Below, one piece after another: positions 1 through 7,677 of a stretch of 16,629 nt of DNA. Each line of letters begins with the position of its first letter. The first letter of the stretch is position 1. The stretch is taken from contig JALVRC010000059.1 in the NCBI GenBank assembly GCA_027025255.1, positions 1-16,629 of the forward strand, written 5' to 3'. Under the pieces are notes generated by a model, which was given only the letters and a program-made list of their open reading frames with translations, was not told the DNA's origin and searched no databases. The translations under genes were made by a program, and so were the position numbers. The stretch comes from Caldifarciminota bacterium (GTDB lineage Bacteria; Hydrothermota; Tepidihabitantia; B3-TA06; JALVRC01).

Positions 1-33
1 GGTATGAGGACAGGCATTGCCTGTCCTCATACC
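1..33 (-). terminator. Perfect 15-bp hairpin, probable terminator of the cmk-to-acyl-CoA dehydrogenase run
   Basis: The first 15 bases (GGTATGAGGACAGGC) and bases 19-33 are exact inverse complements around a 3-base loop. The hairpin begins two bases after the acyl-CoA dehydrogenase stop codon, where an intrinsic terminator is expected. The run of T that would confirm leftward termination lies outside the window. On the plus strand the stem is followed by TTTT at 34-37, so it could also stop rightward transcripts. The arm starts at the very first base of the window and may extend beyond it. A REP-like dispersed palindrome is an alternative reading. Confidence 0.65.
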
Positions 34-35
34 TT

Positions 36-1181
36 TTAATACTTTCTTATAATATGTGAAGCTATTACAAGACGTTGAATCTGATTTGTTCCTTCGTATA
101 TTTGTGTAATTTTAGCATCCCTCATCATTTTCTCAACTGGATATTCTCTCATGTATCCATAACCACCAAATATTTGTATTGCGTCAACAGTTACTTTCAT
201 AGCAACATCAGATGCAAAAAGCTTTGCCATTGCTGAAGCAGCACTAACATCTTTTATTCCTGCATCAATATTCTTTGCAGCCTGATAAACAAGTGCTCTT
301 GCTGCTTCTATCTGTGTTTGCATATCAGCAAGCATAAACTGTATTCCTTGAAAGCTGGAAATAGCTTTTCCAAATTGAACCCTTTGATTAGCATACTTTG
401 CTGCTTCTTCAAAAGCTCCTTGTGCTATCCCAAGTGCCTGTGCACCTATCCCGGGACGAGTTTTGTCGAATGTTCTCATTGTTACAATGAATCCCATCCC
501 CAATCTGCCAAGTATGTCTTTTTCATTAACCTTAACATCTTGAAAGATGAGTTCTTTTGTGGTTGAAGCTCTTATCCCCATTTTATCTTCTTCTTTACCA
601 AAGGTGAAACCTTCTGTATCCTTTTCAACAAGAAAAGCTGTTAGTCCTCTTGCTCCTTTCTTAGGGTCAGTTGACGCTATAACAGTATAGATTTGTGCAA
701 CACCTCCATTGGTAATAAATTGCTTTGTGCCGTTTATCAGGTACTCATTCCCATTTTTTACAGCCTTTGTCTGTACATTCCCAGCATCTGAACCTGCATT
801 GGCTTCAGTTAGTGCAAAGGCACCATAAATTTCACCAGCTGCAAGTCTTGGTAGATATTTTTTCTTCTGTTCCTCATTGCCAAATAGAATAATCGGATAC
901 GCAGCAAGCCCATTTGCAGCATAGGAAACAGCAACTCCTCCACATACGCGAGCTAACTCTTCAACAACAAGTGCCATCTCAAATATACCACCTCCAAGCC
1001 CATCGTATTCTTCCGGGATAAATACTCTTAAAAGATCAGCTCTTGCTATTTCTTCCATTATTTTGTAAGGAAATTCACTTTTCCTATCCAGTTCTTCTCT
1101 TTCTGGTTTTACATACTTTTCTGCAATTTCTCTTGCAGTTTCTTTTATCATTTTTTGCTCTTCAGTTAAAAAATATTCCAT
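36..1181 (-). CDS. Acyl-CoA dehydrogenase
   Basis: A flavoprotein dehydrogenase that introduces the alpha-beta double bond into an acyl-CoA and normally passes electrons to electron-transfer flavoprotein. The 381 residues match the usual family length. An N-terminal helical domain (about 1-115) is followed by a beta domain holding ALTEANAGSDAG (123-134), then a C-terminal helical domain with RVQFGK (267-272), FGGYGY (338-343) and YEGTNQIQR. Glu363 in that last motif sits at the catalytic-base position of the short-chain and butyryl-CoA type enzymes. The ATG follows AAGGAGGT at five bases and overlaps the rlmN stop by one base (TAATG). It is the last gene of its run and no etfAB genes are visible here. 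The acyl chain it acts on cannot be assigned. The segment TRPGIGAQALG (241-251) has Pro where many relatives have a different residue. Confidence 0.93.
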   Translation of the reverse strand: MEYFLTEEQKMIKETAREIAEKYVKPEREELDRKSEFPYKIMEEIARADLLRVFIPEEYDGLGGGIFEMALVVEELARVCGGVAVSYAANGLAAYPIILFGNEEQKKKYLPRLAAGEIYGAFALTEANAGSDAGNVQTKAVKNGNEYLINGTKQFITNGGVAQIYTVIASTDPKKGARGLTAFLVEKDTEGFTFGKEEDKMGIRASTTKELIFQDVKVNEKDILGRLGMGFIVTMRTFDKTRPGIGAQALGIAQGAFEEAAKYANQRVQFGKAISSFQGIQFMLADMQTQIEAARALVYQAAKNIDAGIKDVSAASAMAKLFASDVAMKVTVDAIQIFGGYGYMREYPVEKMMRDAKITQIYEGTNQIQRLVIASHIIRKY

Positions 1182-2224
1182 TATACCTCCTTTTGCTTTT
1201 TATAAATAAGTTGTCCACAAGCTCCTAAAAGAGATGAACCTCTGGACCGTCTTACAGAAACAGCTGATTTAAGGGCTTTATATAGAAAGGCTTTGAATGT
1301 TTCAATACGTTTAAAATCCGGTTTTTTAAATGGTTTTTCAGGAAATGGATTGTACGGAATCAAATTAAGTTTACACGGTATGTGTTTTATAAGTTTTACG
1401 AGCTCTCTTGCATGTTCAATACTATCATTTATATCCTTGATAAGTACGTATTCAAATGTTATCCGTTTCTTTTTTACGTTATAGTATTCTTTTAAGGTTT
1501 CCATAAGATTCTTTAAATGAAAGTGTCTGTTTATTGGCATTAGGAAAGAACGGGTTTTCTCATTTGCCGCATTAAGAGAAACTGCCAGTTTAACCTGTAA
1601 AGGAAATTCAAAAAGTTTTTTTATCCCTGGTATGTGTCCTGCTGTGGACACTGTAATCTTTCTTGCTCCTATTTTAAAGCCAAAGTCGCTGTTTATGATT
1701 TCAATCGCGTGTTTTACATTTGTCCAGTTTAAAAAGGGTTCTCCCATCCCCATAAATACAATATTGGAGACTTTCTCAACGTGTCTTTTAACTTCAAGAA
1801 GCTGTGAAAGTATTTCAAAAAGGGTTAGATTCCTTTTAAATCCGTAGTATCCTGTCCTGCAGAAAGTACAGTTTAAAGGGCATCCTAATTGGGTTGATAA
1901 GCATACCGTATGCCTTTTCCCTTGAGGGATATATACAGTTTCAATAAATCCCTGAGGAATATCAGGATTATTATCAGTATGAAAAACAAATTTTCTGGTA
2001 CCGGTTTTGTCTGTTTTTATGTTTTCTATGATGAGGTTTTTAAGAGAAAAATGCCGTGATAATTTGTTTCTATCCTCTTTTTTTAAATCCGTCATATCAT
2101 TAAAAGAGTTAACGCCTTTTTGCCATATCCATTTAAGGATTTGTTTGGTCCTGTAAGATGGATAACCGTATTCCTTAAGTTTATCTTTTAATTGAGTAAT
2201 GCTTAGATTACGAATATTTTCCAT
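1181..2224 (-). CDS. rlmN: Dual-specificity 23S rRNA A2503 / tRNA A37 C2-methyltransferase RlmN
   Basis: A radical-SAM enzyme that methylates C2 of A2503 in 23S rRNA and, in characterised bacteria, of A37 in some tRNAs. The 347-residue product has the cluster motif CxxxCxxC at Cys115, Cys119 and Cys122. It also has the two non-cluster cysteines of the RlmN mechanism: Cys108, seven residues before the cluster as in Escherichia coli, and Cys336 in GACGQL near the C-terminus. GMGEPFLN and SVSLNAA are further family motifs. The reading frame is open back to an ATG at 2299, but that extension is unlike RlmN. The ATG at 2224 gives the usual LSITQLKDKLKEYG opening and has AAAGGA ten bases upstream. 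It overlaps the end of mtaB by 17 bases, which suggests translational coupling. Confidence 0.95.
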   Translation of the reverse strand: MENIRNLSITQLKDKLKEYGYPSYRTKQILKWIWQKGVNSFNDMTDLKKEDRNKLSRHFSLKNLIIENIKTDKTGTRKFVFHTDNNPDIPQGFIETVYIPQGKRHTVCLSTQLGCPLNCTFCRTGYYGFKRNLTLFEILSQLLEVKRHVEKVSNIVFMGMGEPFLNWTNVKHAIEIINSDFGFKIGARKITVSTAGHIPGIKKLFEFPLQVKLAVSLNAANEKTRSFLMPINRHFHLKNLMETLKEYYNVKKKRITFEYVLIKDINDSIEHARELVKLIKHIPCKLNLIPYNPFPEKPFKKPDFKRIETFKAFLYKALKSAVSVRRSRGSSLLGACGQLIYKKQKEV

Positions 2225-3341
2225 AAAGTTTCTGTCCTTTAAGATAGAGTAGTAACTTTTGTATATGACCAACAGGGAATGTTGTTTCTGTGTTAACATT
2301 TAAGTAGTTATCACTGAGACCCGTGTTCTTTTTAATCATTAAAACATTTTGCTTTTTGCCAGCATTTAAATGTTTGAAACGTAAGCGGAGTCTTTCGTCA
2401 AGGGATTTAAGCTCTCTTATTCTATCTTTTACAATACTATCTTTTATTGTGGGCATATTGGCTGCAGGTGTACCAGGATTTTTTGAGAATGTAAAAATGT
2501 GCAGGTATGTAAATGGTAATTCATTAAGGAAAACCAGGTTTTTTTTGTGGTCTTTTTTATCCTCAAACGGTAATCCAGCAATAATATCTGCTCCTATCCC
2601 GGGCCTAGAGAACGTTTGTTCAATATATTGAGTAAGTGCTGCAATATGTTTGTCTGTATACCCTCTTTTATGTATAGATAGTAGCTTATTTGAAAAGGTC
2701 TGTACAGGAATATGGAAATGTGGCTTGAACGGTCCGTTTCTTATAATATCAATAGTTTCAAAGTCAAGAAGCCTGGGCTCAAGAGAAGAAAGTCTTATTT
2801 CAGGAATATTTTTAATGGTATTTATACGTTTTAAAAGTGTTTTAAAATCTGTGTTTATGTCCAATCCGTATAACATTATATTAAGGCCTGTTAAAACAAC
2901 CTCTTTAAATCCTTGTTCATAAGCATACTTAAGCTCTTTTTCTATATGGGACATTGGTTTTGAGTATGGTTTACCTCTAAGTCGACTGGATATACAGTAC
3001 GTACATTTTTCATCGCATCCATCCTGAATCTTTATATAGGTTCTTACCCTGTCTTTTTTAGGCTTGTTAAATATTAGTGTTTTTTGTTTCTTATCTTGCA
3101 TAGAAATAAAACCGTCTGCGTACTGTTTTAGGCTTTCAATATCGTATAGAGCATAACATCCAGTAATGAATATTTTTGCATGAGGATTTGAAAGTTTGAT
3201 TCGTCTTAGCAATTTTCTTGTACTTGCTCTTGCTCTAACTGTAACAGCACATGTATTTACTACAAAGAAATCCTCTCCTTTGGTAAAATTTCTTTCTATA
3301 TACCAGTTTTCTATCTGGTTTAGTTTACATCCTATGCTAAT
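2208..3341 (-). CDS. mtaB: tRNA-t6A37 methylthiotransferase MtaB, non-canonical start
   Basis: A radical-SAM methylthiotransferase that converts t6A to ms2t6A at tRNA position 37. The radical-SAM cluster motif is clear in DGCDEKCTYC (CxxxCxxC). The N-terminal UPF0004 domain that binds the second cluster is also encoded, with GCKLNQ, NTCAVT and TGCYA supplying its three cysteines, followed by an elongator-type radical-SAM barrel and a short TRAM-like tail. The first canonical start in frame is a TTG at 3212, but it would remove two of the three cysteines. The frame is open to a stop at 3408-3410 and holds no ATG, GTG or TTG before the GCKLNQ motif. I place the start at ATT 3341, which has AAAAGG seven bases upstream and gives 377 residues. 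ATA 3374 or ATA 3401 are alternatives. The open frame overlaps the rpsA stop. The product is firm, the start is not. Confidence 0.85.
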   Translation of the reverse strand: MSIGCKLNQIENWYIERNFTKGEDFFVVNTCAVTVRARASTRKLLRRIKLSNPHAKIFITGCYALYDIESLKQYADGFISMQDKKQKTLIFNKPKKDRVRTYIKIQDGCDEKCTYCISSRLRGKPYSKPMSHIEKELKYAYEQGFKEVVLTGLNIMLYGLDINTDFKTLLKRINTIKNIPEIRLSSLEPRLLDFETIDIIRNGPFKPHFHIPVQTFSNKLLSIHKRGYTDKHIAALTQYIEQTFSRPGIGADIIAGLPFEDKKDHKKNLVFLNELPFTYLHIFTFSKNPGTPAANMPTIKDSIVKDRIRELKSLDERLRLRFKHLNAGKKQNVLMIKKNTGLSDNYLNVNTETTFPVGHIQKLLLYLKGQKLYGKYS

Positions 3342-3387
3342 AAATGTACCTTTTTTTTGCTTGAAGAGTTTTATAAACTCTTTAAGA

Positions 3388-5073
3388 TTATAACTTTTTA
3401 TCGCCTTTTAAATGGTCTTTTAAGGTAAATTTCTTAGGTGACATTTCGTGTTCTGTTCTTTTTGCAGGTTTTCTTTTAATATCTTTCTTTTTCTTTACTA
3501 TAGGTTTTTCAGTTAGTATAACCTTTCTTGTTTTAGTGTCTATTCTTTTTATTGTTGCACTTATTTCCTGTCCAATCCTGTATACGTCCTTTGGCTTCTT
3601 TTTCTTGGGAATGTTTAGAAAAGAAAGAGGAATAAATCCTTCTAACTCGTAGGGTAGTTGTACTACAACTCCAGTAGCTGGTATATCAATAACAGAGACT
3701 TTTAATACCTCTCCGGCTTCATGTGCCTTTGCGAAAGTATAAAATGGGTCTTCTTTTGTATGTTTGTATCCGAGTGTTATCCTTCTGGCTTCTTTATCAA
3801 TATTTAAAACAATTGCTTCTATTTTTTGTCCTTTCTTCAGTATTTCTCTTGGATGTTTTATCCTTTTTGTCCAGGACAAATCAGCATTCCTTACAAGCCC
3901 TTCAATCCCTTCTTCTATTTCTACAAAAGCACCAAATTGCCTTAGCGCTTTTACTTCTCCTTTGATTTTTTCTCCTATTTTATATTTTTCTCCAATTAAT
4001 GACCATGGATCAGGCTGGGCTTGTTTAAGTCCTAATGATATTTTATGATTTTCTTTGTCAATGCTTAATACTATTGCTTCAACCTGTTCTCCGATTTTAA
4101 GTATCTTTTCTGGCTTAACTACGTTTTTTGTCCAGGACATTTCTGATACGTGTATCAATCCAAAAATACCTGGTTCTATTTCCATAAATGCACCGTAGTC
4201 AGTAAATGAAGTGATTTTACCTTTGACTCTTGAGCCAACAGGATATTTTTCTTCTATATTTTCCCATGGATGAGGTTTCATCTGTTTCATGCCAACTGTG
4301 ATTCTTTTTGTCTCTTCGTTCTTGGTGAACACCATTACCTTTACTTTTTCTCCGACATTTAAAACTTCTTTGGGATGATATATCTTTTTCCATGATATAT
4401 CACTTATATGAAGAAGAGCATCTATCCCACCAAGATCTATAAATGCACCGTATTCAACTATATTTTTAACAGTTCCTTCTACAATATCTCCGACATTCAA
4501 TTTGTTAAAAAGCTCTACTTCTTTTTGAGAACGGGCTTCTTCTAAAAGTTGGCGTCTTGAAACTACTATATTTCTTTTTGCCCAGTTAACCTTTATGATT
4601 TTTACATCAATTTCTTTACCAACAAAGTCATCAAAATTAGTAACCGGTCGCACATCTATTTGAGACCCTGGGAGAAAAGCCTCAAGTCCCATTACTTCTA
4701 CTTGAAGTCCTCCTTTTACTTTCTTTCTAACAGTTGCTTTACATTTGTCGCCTTTTTCAAGCTTTTCTTTTATAGCATCCCATGAAAGCATAAAATCAGC
4801 TTTTTCTTTACTTATTACTGGCTGACCCTCTCTGTCTTCAAGAGCTTCAAGGTATACATTTATTTCTTTTCCTGGTTGTGCCTCTTCAGGGTTAGTAAAT
4901 TCGTCCAGAGTTATTACACCTTCTGATTTACATCCAATGTCCACGAGAACATTATTACCAACTCTGCTTACTATTGTACCTTTGATTATGTCCCCTTCTT
5001 TTAGTTTTGGTAGATTTTCCTCTACGTATTTTTCGAGTTCCCTTCTTGAAGGGTCAGTTAAAACATCATTCAT
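3388..5073 (-). CDS. rpsA: 30S ribosomal protein S1
   Basis: RNA-binding ribosomal protein that brings mRNA to the 30S subunit. The 561 residues hold six S1 (OB-fold) repeats at roughly 26-94, 107-175, 193-264, 279-351, 366-438 and 453-522. Repeats 3 to 5 carry the standard pattern of YGAF or FGAF, then glycine-rich turns, then LxHxSxxSW or the equivalent. A very basic tail of about 35 residues follows. Six repeats is the full count of the long proteobacterial-type S1, more than the four common in Gram-positive relatives. The ATG at 5073 follows a strong GGAGGTGA and lies within the last codons of plsC (8-base overlap). The cmk-plsC-rpsA order is common, but the ispH gene or ispH fusion often found just before S1 is absent here. 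Confidence 0.96.
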   Translation of the reverse strand: MNDVLTDPSRRELEKYVEENLPKLKEGDIIKGTIVSRVGNNVLVDIGCKSEGVITLDEFTNPEEAQPGKEINVYLEALEDREGQPVISKEKADFMLSWDAIKEKLEKGDKCKATVRKKVKGGLQVEVMGLEAFLPGSQIDVRPVTNFDDFVGKEIDVKIIKVNWAKRNIVVSRRQLLEEARSQKEVELFNKLNVGDIVEGTVKNIVEYGAFIDLGGIDALLHISDISWKKIYHPKEVLNVGEKVKVMVFTKNEETKRITVGMKQMKPHPWENIEEKYPVGSRVKGKITSFTDYGAFMEIEPGIFGLIHVSEMSWTKNVVKPEKILKIGEQVEAIVLSIDKENHKISLGLKQAQPDPWSLIGEKYKIGEKIKGEVKALRQFGAFVEIEEGIEGLVRNADLSWTKRIKHPREILKKGQKIEAIVLNIDKEARRITLGYKHTKEDPFYTFAKAHEAGEVLKVSVIDIPATGVVVQLPYELEGFIPLSFLNIPKKKKPKDVYRIGQEISATIKRIDTKTRKVILTEKPIVKKKKDIKRKPAKRTEHEMSPKKFTLKDHLKGDKKL

Positions 5074-5710
5074 TTAGTTCACCTCCATTTATTTTCTTTT
5101 TTAATTTACTTACGCTTTTTTCTACATCTCTTGTTAGATAAATATACCCCTTTTTGTTATTGGGATAACTTTGTGGATATATTGCATCATCAAATATAAA
5201 TATGATGGGTTTTCTTTTAAATATAATATCTTTTACTGGTAGGTTCGCATTATGAATATAAGCCGGAATCACAGGTATATTATATTTTAAAGAAAGATAG
5301 CCAACACCCGGCTTAAAAGGTAGCAGACATTTTGTCTTACTTCTTGTCCCTTCAGGGAATATTAGTATGCCAAAATTATGTTTTATAATAAGTTTTAGTT
5401 TTTTTATAAGTGCGAGATTTTTATTTTTATCTCCGCTTGTATCAATTGTCATAGCATGAAAGAATCTTATAATCCAGGAAAACCATACATTTACCTCAAA
5501 GAGACCGCTTTTGGCAAGAAAAAATATTTCTCTATTGGCCCATGAAGAAACAAATCCATACAAAGGTGGATCTAAGAAGGATATGTGATTACTTGCGAGG
5601 AGAAAAGGGCCTTTTTTAGGAATTTTTTGTAAGTTGTATATTTTTATAGGGATTATAAGTCTTACAAGCCAGGATGTAAAAAATCTTGTTAAAATCCATC
5701 TGAATGTCAC
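5066..5710 (-). CDS. plsC: 1-acyl-sn-glycerol-3-phosphate acyltransferase
   Basis: Membrane-associated enzyme that acylates lysophosphatidic acid to phosphatidic acid in phospholipid synthesis. Of 214 residues, NHISFLD holds the catalytic HxxxxD pair (His42 and Asp47), and FPEGTRS (118-124) is the glycerol-phosphate-binding motif. The downstream VIPAYI matches the fourth acyltransferase block. A hydrophobic N-terminal stretch (about 9-25) probably anchors it to the membrane. It starts with GTG: AAGGAG lies five bases upstream, and the GTG overlaps the cmk stop as GTGA, so translation is coupled. Its position between cmk and rpsA is typical. Acyl donor preference (acyl-CoA or acyl-ACP) cannot be told from the sequence. 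Confidence 0.94.
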   Translation of the reverse strand: MTFRWILTRFFTSWLVRLIIPIKIYNLQKIPKKGPFLLASNHISFLDPPLYGFVSSWANREIFFLAKSGLFEVNVWFSWIIRFFHAMTIDTSGDKNKNLALIKKLKLIIKHNFGILIFPEGTRSKTKCLLPFKPGVGYLSLKYNIPVIPAYIHNANLPVKDIIFKRKPIIFIFDDAIYPQSYPNNKKGYIYLTRDVEKSVSKLKKKINGGELNE

Positions 5711-6369
5711 ATTGTCTCCTTATAGGACAGAATGATAGGGAGAAGTATTTCAACCTCTTCAGCTATACTTAGATAACTGTTGTCAAACAGTATTGCTCCC
5801 TCTGGAATTTTTAATGGATCTCTAACTCTTGTACTGTCAATCATGTCTCTTTTTTTTATATTTGAGAGTACTTCGTCAAACGTTTTTTCTATTTTTTTCT
5901 CTTTATATTGAAGGTATCGTCTTTTTGCCCTTATCTCAGGCATTGCATCAAGGTATATTTTGAGTCCTGCTTCAGGGAAAATAACTGTTCCTGTATCTCG
6001 TCCTTCTGCTATGAAACTGATATTCTTGACTGCTGCTCTTTGAAGATGATGAGCAATGCCTCTTATCTTTTCTATTATTGCGATTTCAGAAACAGTATTG
6101 TCAATTTCCGGGGTATAGAGTTTGTCACTCACGTCTGAACCATTTAGATATATTTTAAAAACACCATTTTTTGTGTTTTTAACTGAGATGTCCAAGTCTT
6201 TTAGTGATATATCTTGAGGCTTTTTTTGGTTTTTAATGATAAAAAGCGTAATTATCCTGTAAAATGCACCTGTATTAAGGTAAAATAGAGAAAGTCTTTT
6301 AGCTATTGTTTGAGCAAGGACGCTTTTCCCGGCACCTGCTCCACCATCAATGGTAATAGCTAAATTCAT
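5707..6369 (-). CDS. cmk: Cytidylate kinase
   Basis: Phosphorylates CMP and dCMP to the diphosphates with ATP. The 220-residue product has the P-loop GGAGAGKS (9-16), the LNTGAFYR segment that binds the nucleoside, and the EGRDTGTVIFP motif diagnostic of bacterial CMP kinases. RDxxDSTRxxDPL near the C-terminus is the nucleotide-binding lid. It is the first gene of its run. The nearest Shine-Dalgarno match, GGAG at 6383-6386, is 13 bases from the ATG, longer than usual. No alternative canonical start exists in frame between that site and the ATG. The consensus promoter at 6405-6432 predicts a leader of about 29 bases. Confidence 0.95.
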   Translation of the reverse strand: MNLAITIDGGAGAGKSVLAQTIAKRLSLFYLNTGAFYRIITLFIIKNQKKPQDISLKDLDISVKNTKNGVFKIYLNGSDVSDKLYTPEIDNTVSEIAIIEKIRGIAHHLQRAAVKNISFIAEGRDTGTVIFPEAGLKIYLDAMPEIRAKRRYLQYKEKKIEKTFDEVLSNIKKRDMIDSTRVRDPLKIPEGAILFDNSYLSIAEEVEILLPIILSYKETM

Positions 6370-6404
6370 TCGACAACGGACACTCCTTTTTTATACACAC
6401 AAGT

Positions 6405-6432
6405 ATTATATACATAAAAAGCTATTTGTCAA
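6405..6432 (-). promoter_or_regulatory. Consensus sigma70-type promoter of the cmk run
   Basis: Read on the minus strand, TTGACA (6427-6432) and TATAAT (6405-6410) are both exact consensus hexamers separated by 16 bases. The predicted transcription start is near 6398, giving a leader of about 29 bases before the cmk ATG. The same 16-base spacing and identical hexamers recur in the two promoters at the right of the window. Confidence 0.88.
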
Positions 6433-6606
6433 GTATTTTTTTTTCTACTTACAATGTATCAATAAGCGCGGATTAAAAACTTAAAGATGCAGTCTTTTTA
6501 TTGAAGTTGAATGTAGAAAATAGGGTTTACCGAAGTTTTAATAGGGAAAATAATTGAATGTAGTTTTTAATTATTTAGAGTTTTTTTCTAAAAAGAGAGC
6601 TATATT
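6433..6606. other. Gap between the two leftward gene runs, no gene seen
   Basis: This AT-rich stretch between the MFS stop and the cmk promoter holds no convincing ORF or RNA gene. A 10-base direct repeat TTGAATGTAG occurs at 6507-6516 and 6554-6563. A short stem (TTTAGA / TCTAAA, minus strand, about 6574-6592) follows the MFS gene but lacks GC pairs and a T-run, so I do not call it a terminator. Run B may therefore end by another mechanism or partly read through into cmk. Confidence 0.5.
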
Positions 6607-7674
6607 TTAACTGTGTTTTTTGGAATTTAAAAGAGATATTATTCCTGCTGATAGAGATAGGAAAGCTCCAAGGATAAAGACATATATGCTTCCAAGATTT
6701 ACAATTATGCCTGCCATAAGTGGACCTGCAATTCCAGAAAGCCCTGTAATAGCATGAAGATTCCCTGTTGCAGTTGATTTTTCAGTACTGTTTTTTAATA
6801 GGTAAAGTATTGCACCAAGATACAGTGTTGCCCATGAAAGAGCAAGGATTATTTGAACGGGAATTATTATATAGTAGTTTTTTATAATACTGTAGGCAAA
6901 GAATGTTAAAGCACTTAAAAATAGTCCCAGTCCAAACGCTTTTCTTGGATTTACTCTATCCATAAAAATCATGAATAGAGCCTGAAAAAAAGGATTTATG
7001 GCAAATATTATGCCTACAATCATATCTGATGCTCCAAGGCTCTTAAGGTATATTGAGAAAATACTCCATATACCAAAAGCACCAGCATGTCTTAAGAAAA
7101 ATGGCAGGTATATGTACCATTTATCTTTAAATAGTTTAAACGAAAAGAATGCACCTTCTGTTTTTACTTTTTTGACCTTTAATTTTAAAGCCCCTAAAAA
7201 ACCTATAAATAGCATGCCTGCAGCTGTATAGAAAAGAATTGAAGAAAGGCCGAGGGCTCCGCCCATCAACCCTCCAATCCCCCATCCAAGAGAACCTATT
7301 GCTACGAGAGCACTTATTGAAACACCTGCTTCAAAGCTTGATGATAGTAAAGAGCCAGGAATCATTCCTATCCCGGAAGAAAAGAGTAATCTTGCGAATA
7401 TAAGAAGATAGATGTTGTTTGAGCTTCCCATAAGTATTGCTCCGCTTATAGCAGATAATATTCCTGTAAGGATTATTAGTTTTCTATTAAAAAATTCTCC
7501 TCCTCTTCCGAAAATATAGGTTGAGAACATTTTTATTATTTGAGAAAAACTCAGGACAAACGCAATATTGCTTATGGACATCCCGTTTGTCCTGAGCAAA
7601 ACAGGATAAAAAGTAAATATTGCCATTCCTGCAATACCTGACATCAGATTGACAATAAACGGAGCAGGTTTCAT
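6607..7674 (-). CDS. MFS transporter
   Basis: A major facilitator superfamily permease of 355 residues, short for the family. About 12 hydrophobic helices can be drawn, in two halves split by a basic loop (LKLKVKKVKTEG) and a following stretch near residues 165-185. The loop between helices 2 and 3 (FGRGGEFFNRK) sits where the MFS-A motif GxLaDrxGRr is expected, but is degenerate. The N-terminus enters helix 1 almost at once, so there is little room for a later start. The ATG follows the MetS-like gene directly (TAATAAATG), with AAGG inside that gene's end. The substrate is unknown. Being downstream of an amino-acid type NSS symporter hints at solute import or export of related compounds, but this is inference only. 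It is the last gene of run B. Confidence 0.82.
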   Translation of the reverse strand: MKPAPFIVNLMSGIAGMAIFTFYPVLLRTNGMSISNIAFVLSFSQIIKMFSTYIFGRGGEFFNRKLIILTGILSAISGAILMGSSNNIYLLIFARLLFSSGIGMIPGSLLSSSFEAGVSISALVAIGSLGWGIGGLMGGALGLSSILFYTAAGMLFIGFLGALKLKVKKVKTEGAFFSFKLFKDKWYIYLPFFLRHAGAFGIWSIFSIYLKSLGASDMIVGIIFAINPFFQALFMIFMDRVNPRKAFGLGLFLSALTFFAYSIIKNYYIIIPVQIILALSWATLYLGAILYLLKNSTEKSTATGNLHAITGLSGIAGPLMAGIIVNLGSIYVFILGAFLSLSAGIISLLNSKKHS

Positions 7675-7677
7675 TTA

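Noticed and set aside
2225..2299. Upstream 25-codon extension of rlmN to an ATG at 2299
   Set aside because: It lies inside mtaB, is unlike RlmN N-termini, and the ATG at 2224 has its own SD site and the normal family opening.
3210..3212. TTG as the start of mtaB
   Set aside because: It would remove the GCKLNQ and NTCAVT motifs, which supply two of three cysteines of the auxiliary iron-sulfur cluster and are plainly encoded upstream in frame.
3384..3410. Programmed frameshift joining rpsA to mtaB
   Set aside because: A +1 shift would be required and no slippery site or stimulatory structure is visible at the rpsA stop. An S1-MtaB fusion also has no known precedent to me.
6470..6505. Small stem AAAGA-TGCAG-TCTTT in the intergenic gap as a terminator
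   Set aside because: Only five mostly A-T pairs. It lies too far from the MFS stop and has no convincing T-run in the leftward direction.
6507..6563. Two copies of TTGAATGTAG as a mobile-element or attachment-site repeat
   Set aside because: Ten bases in very AT-rich DNA with no associated gene or target duplication. Chance is the simpler explanation.
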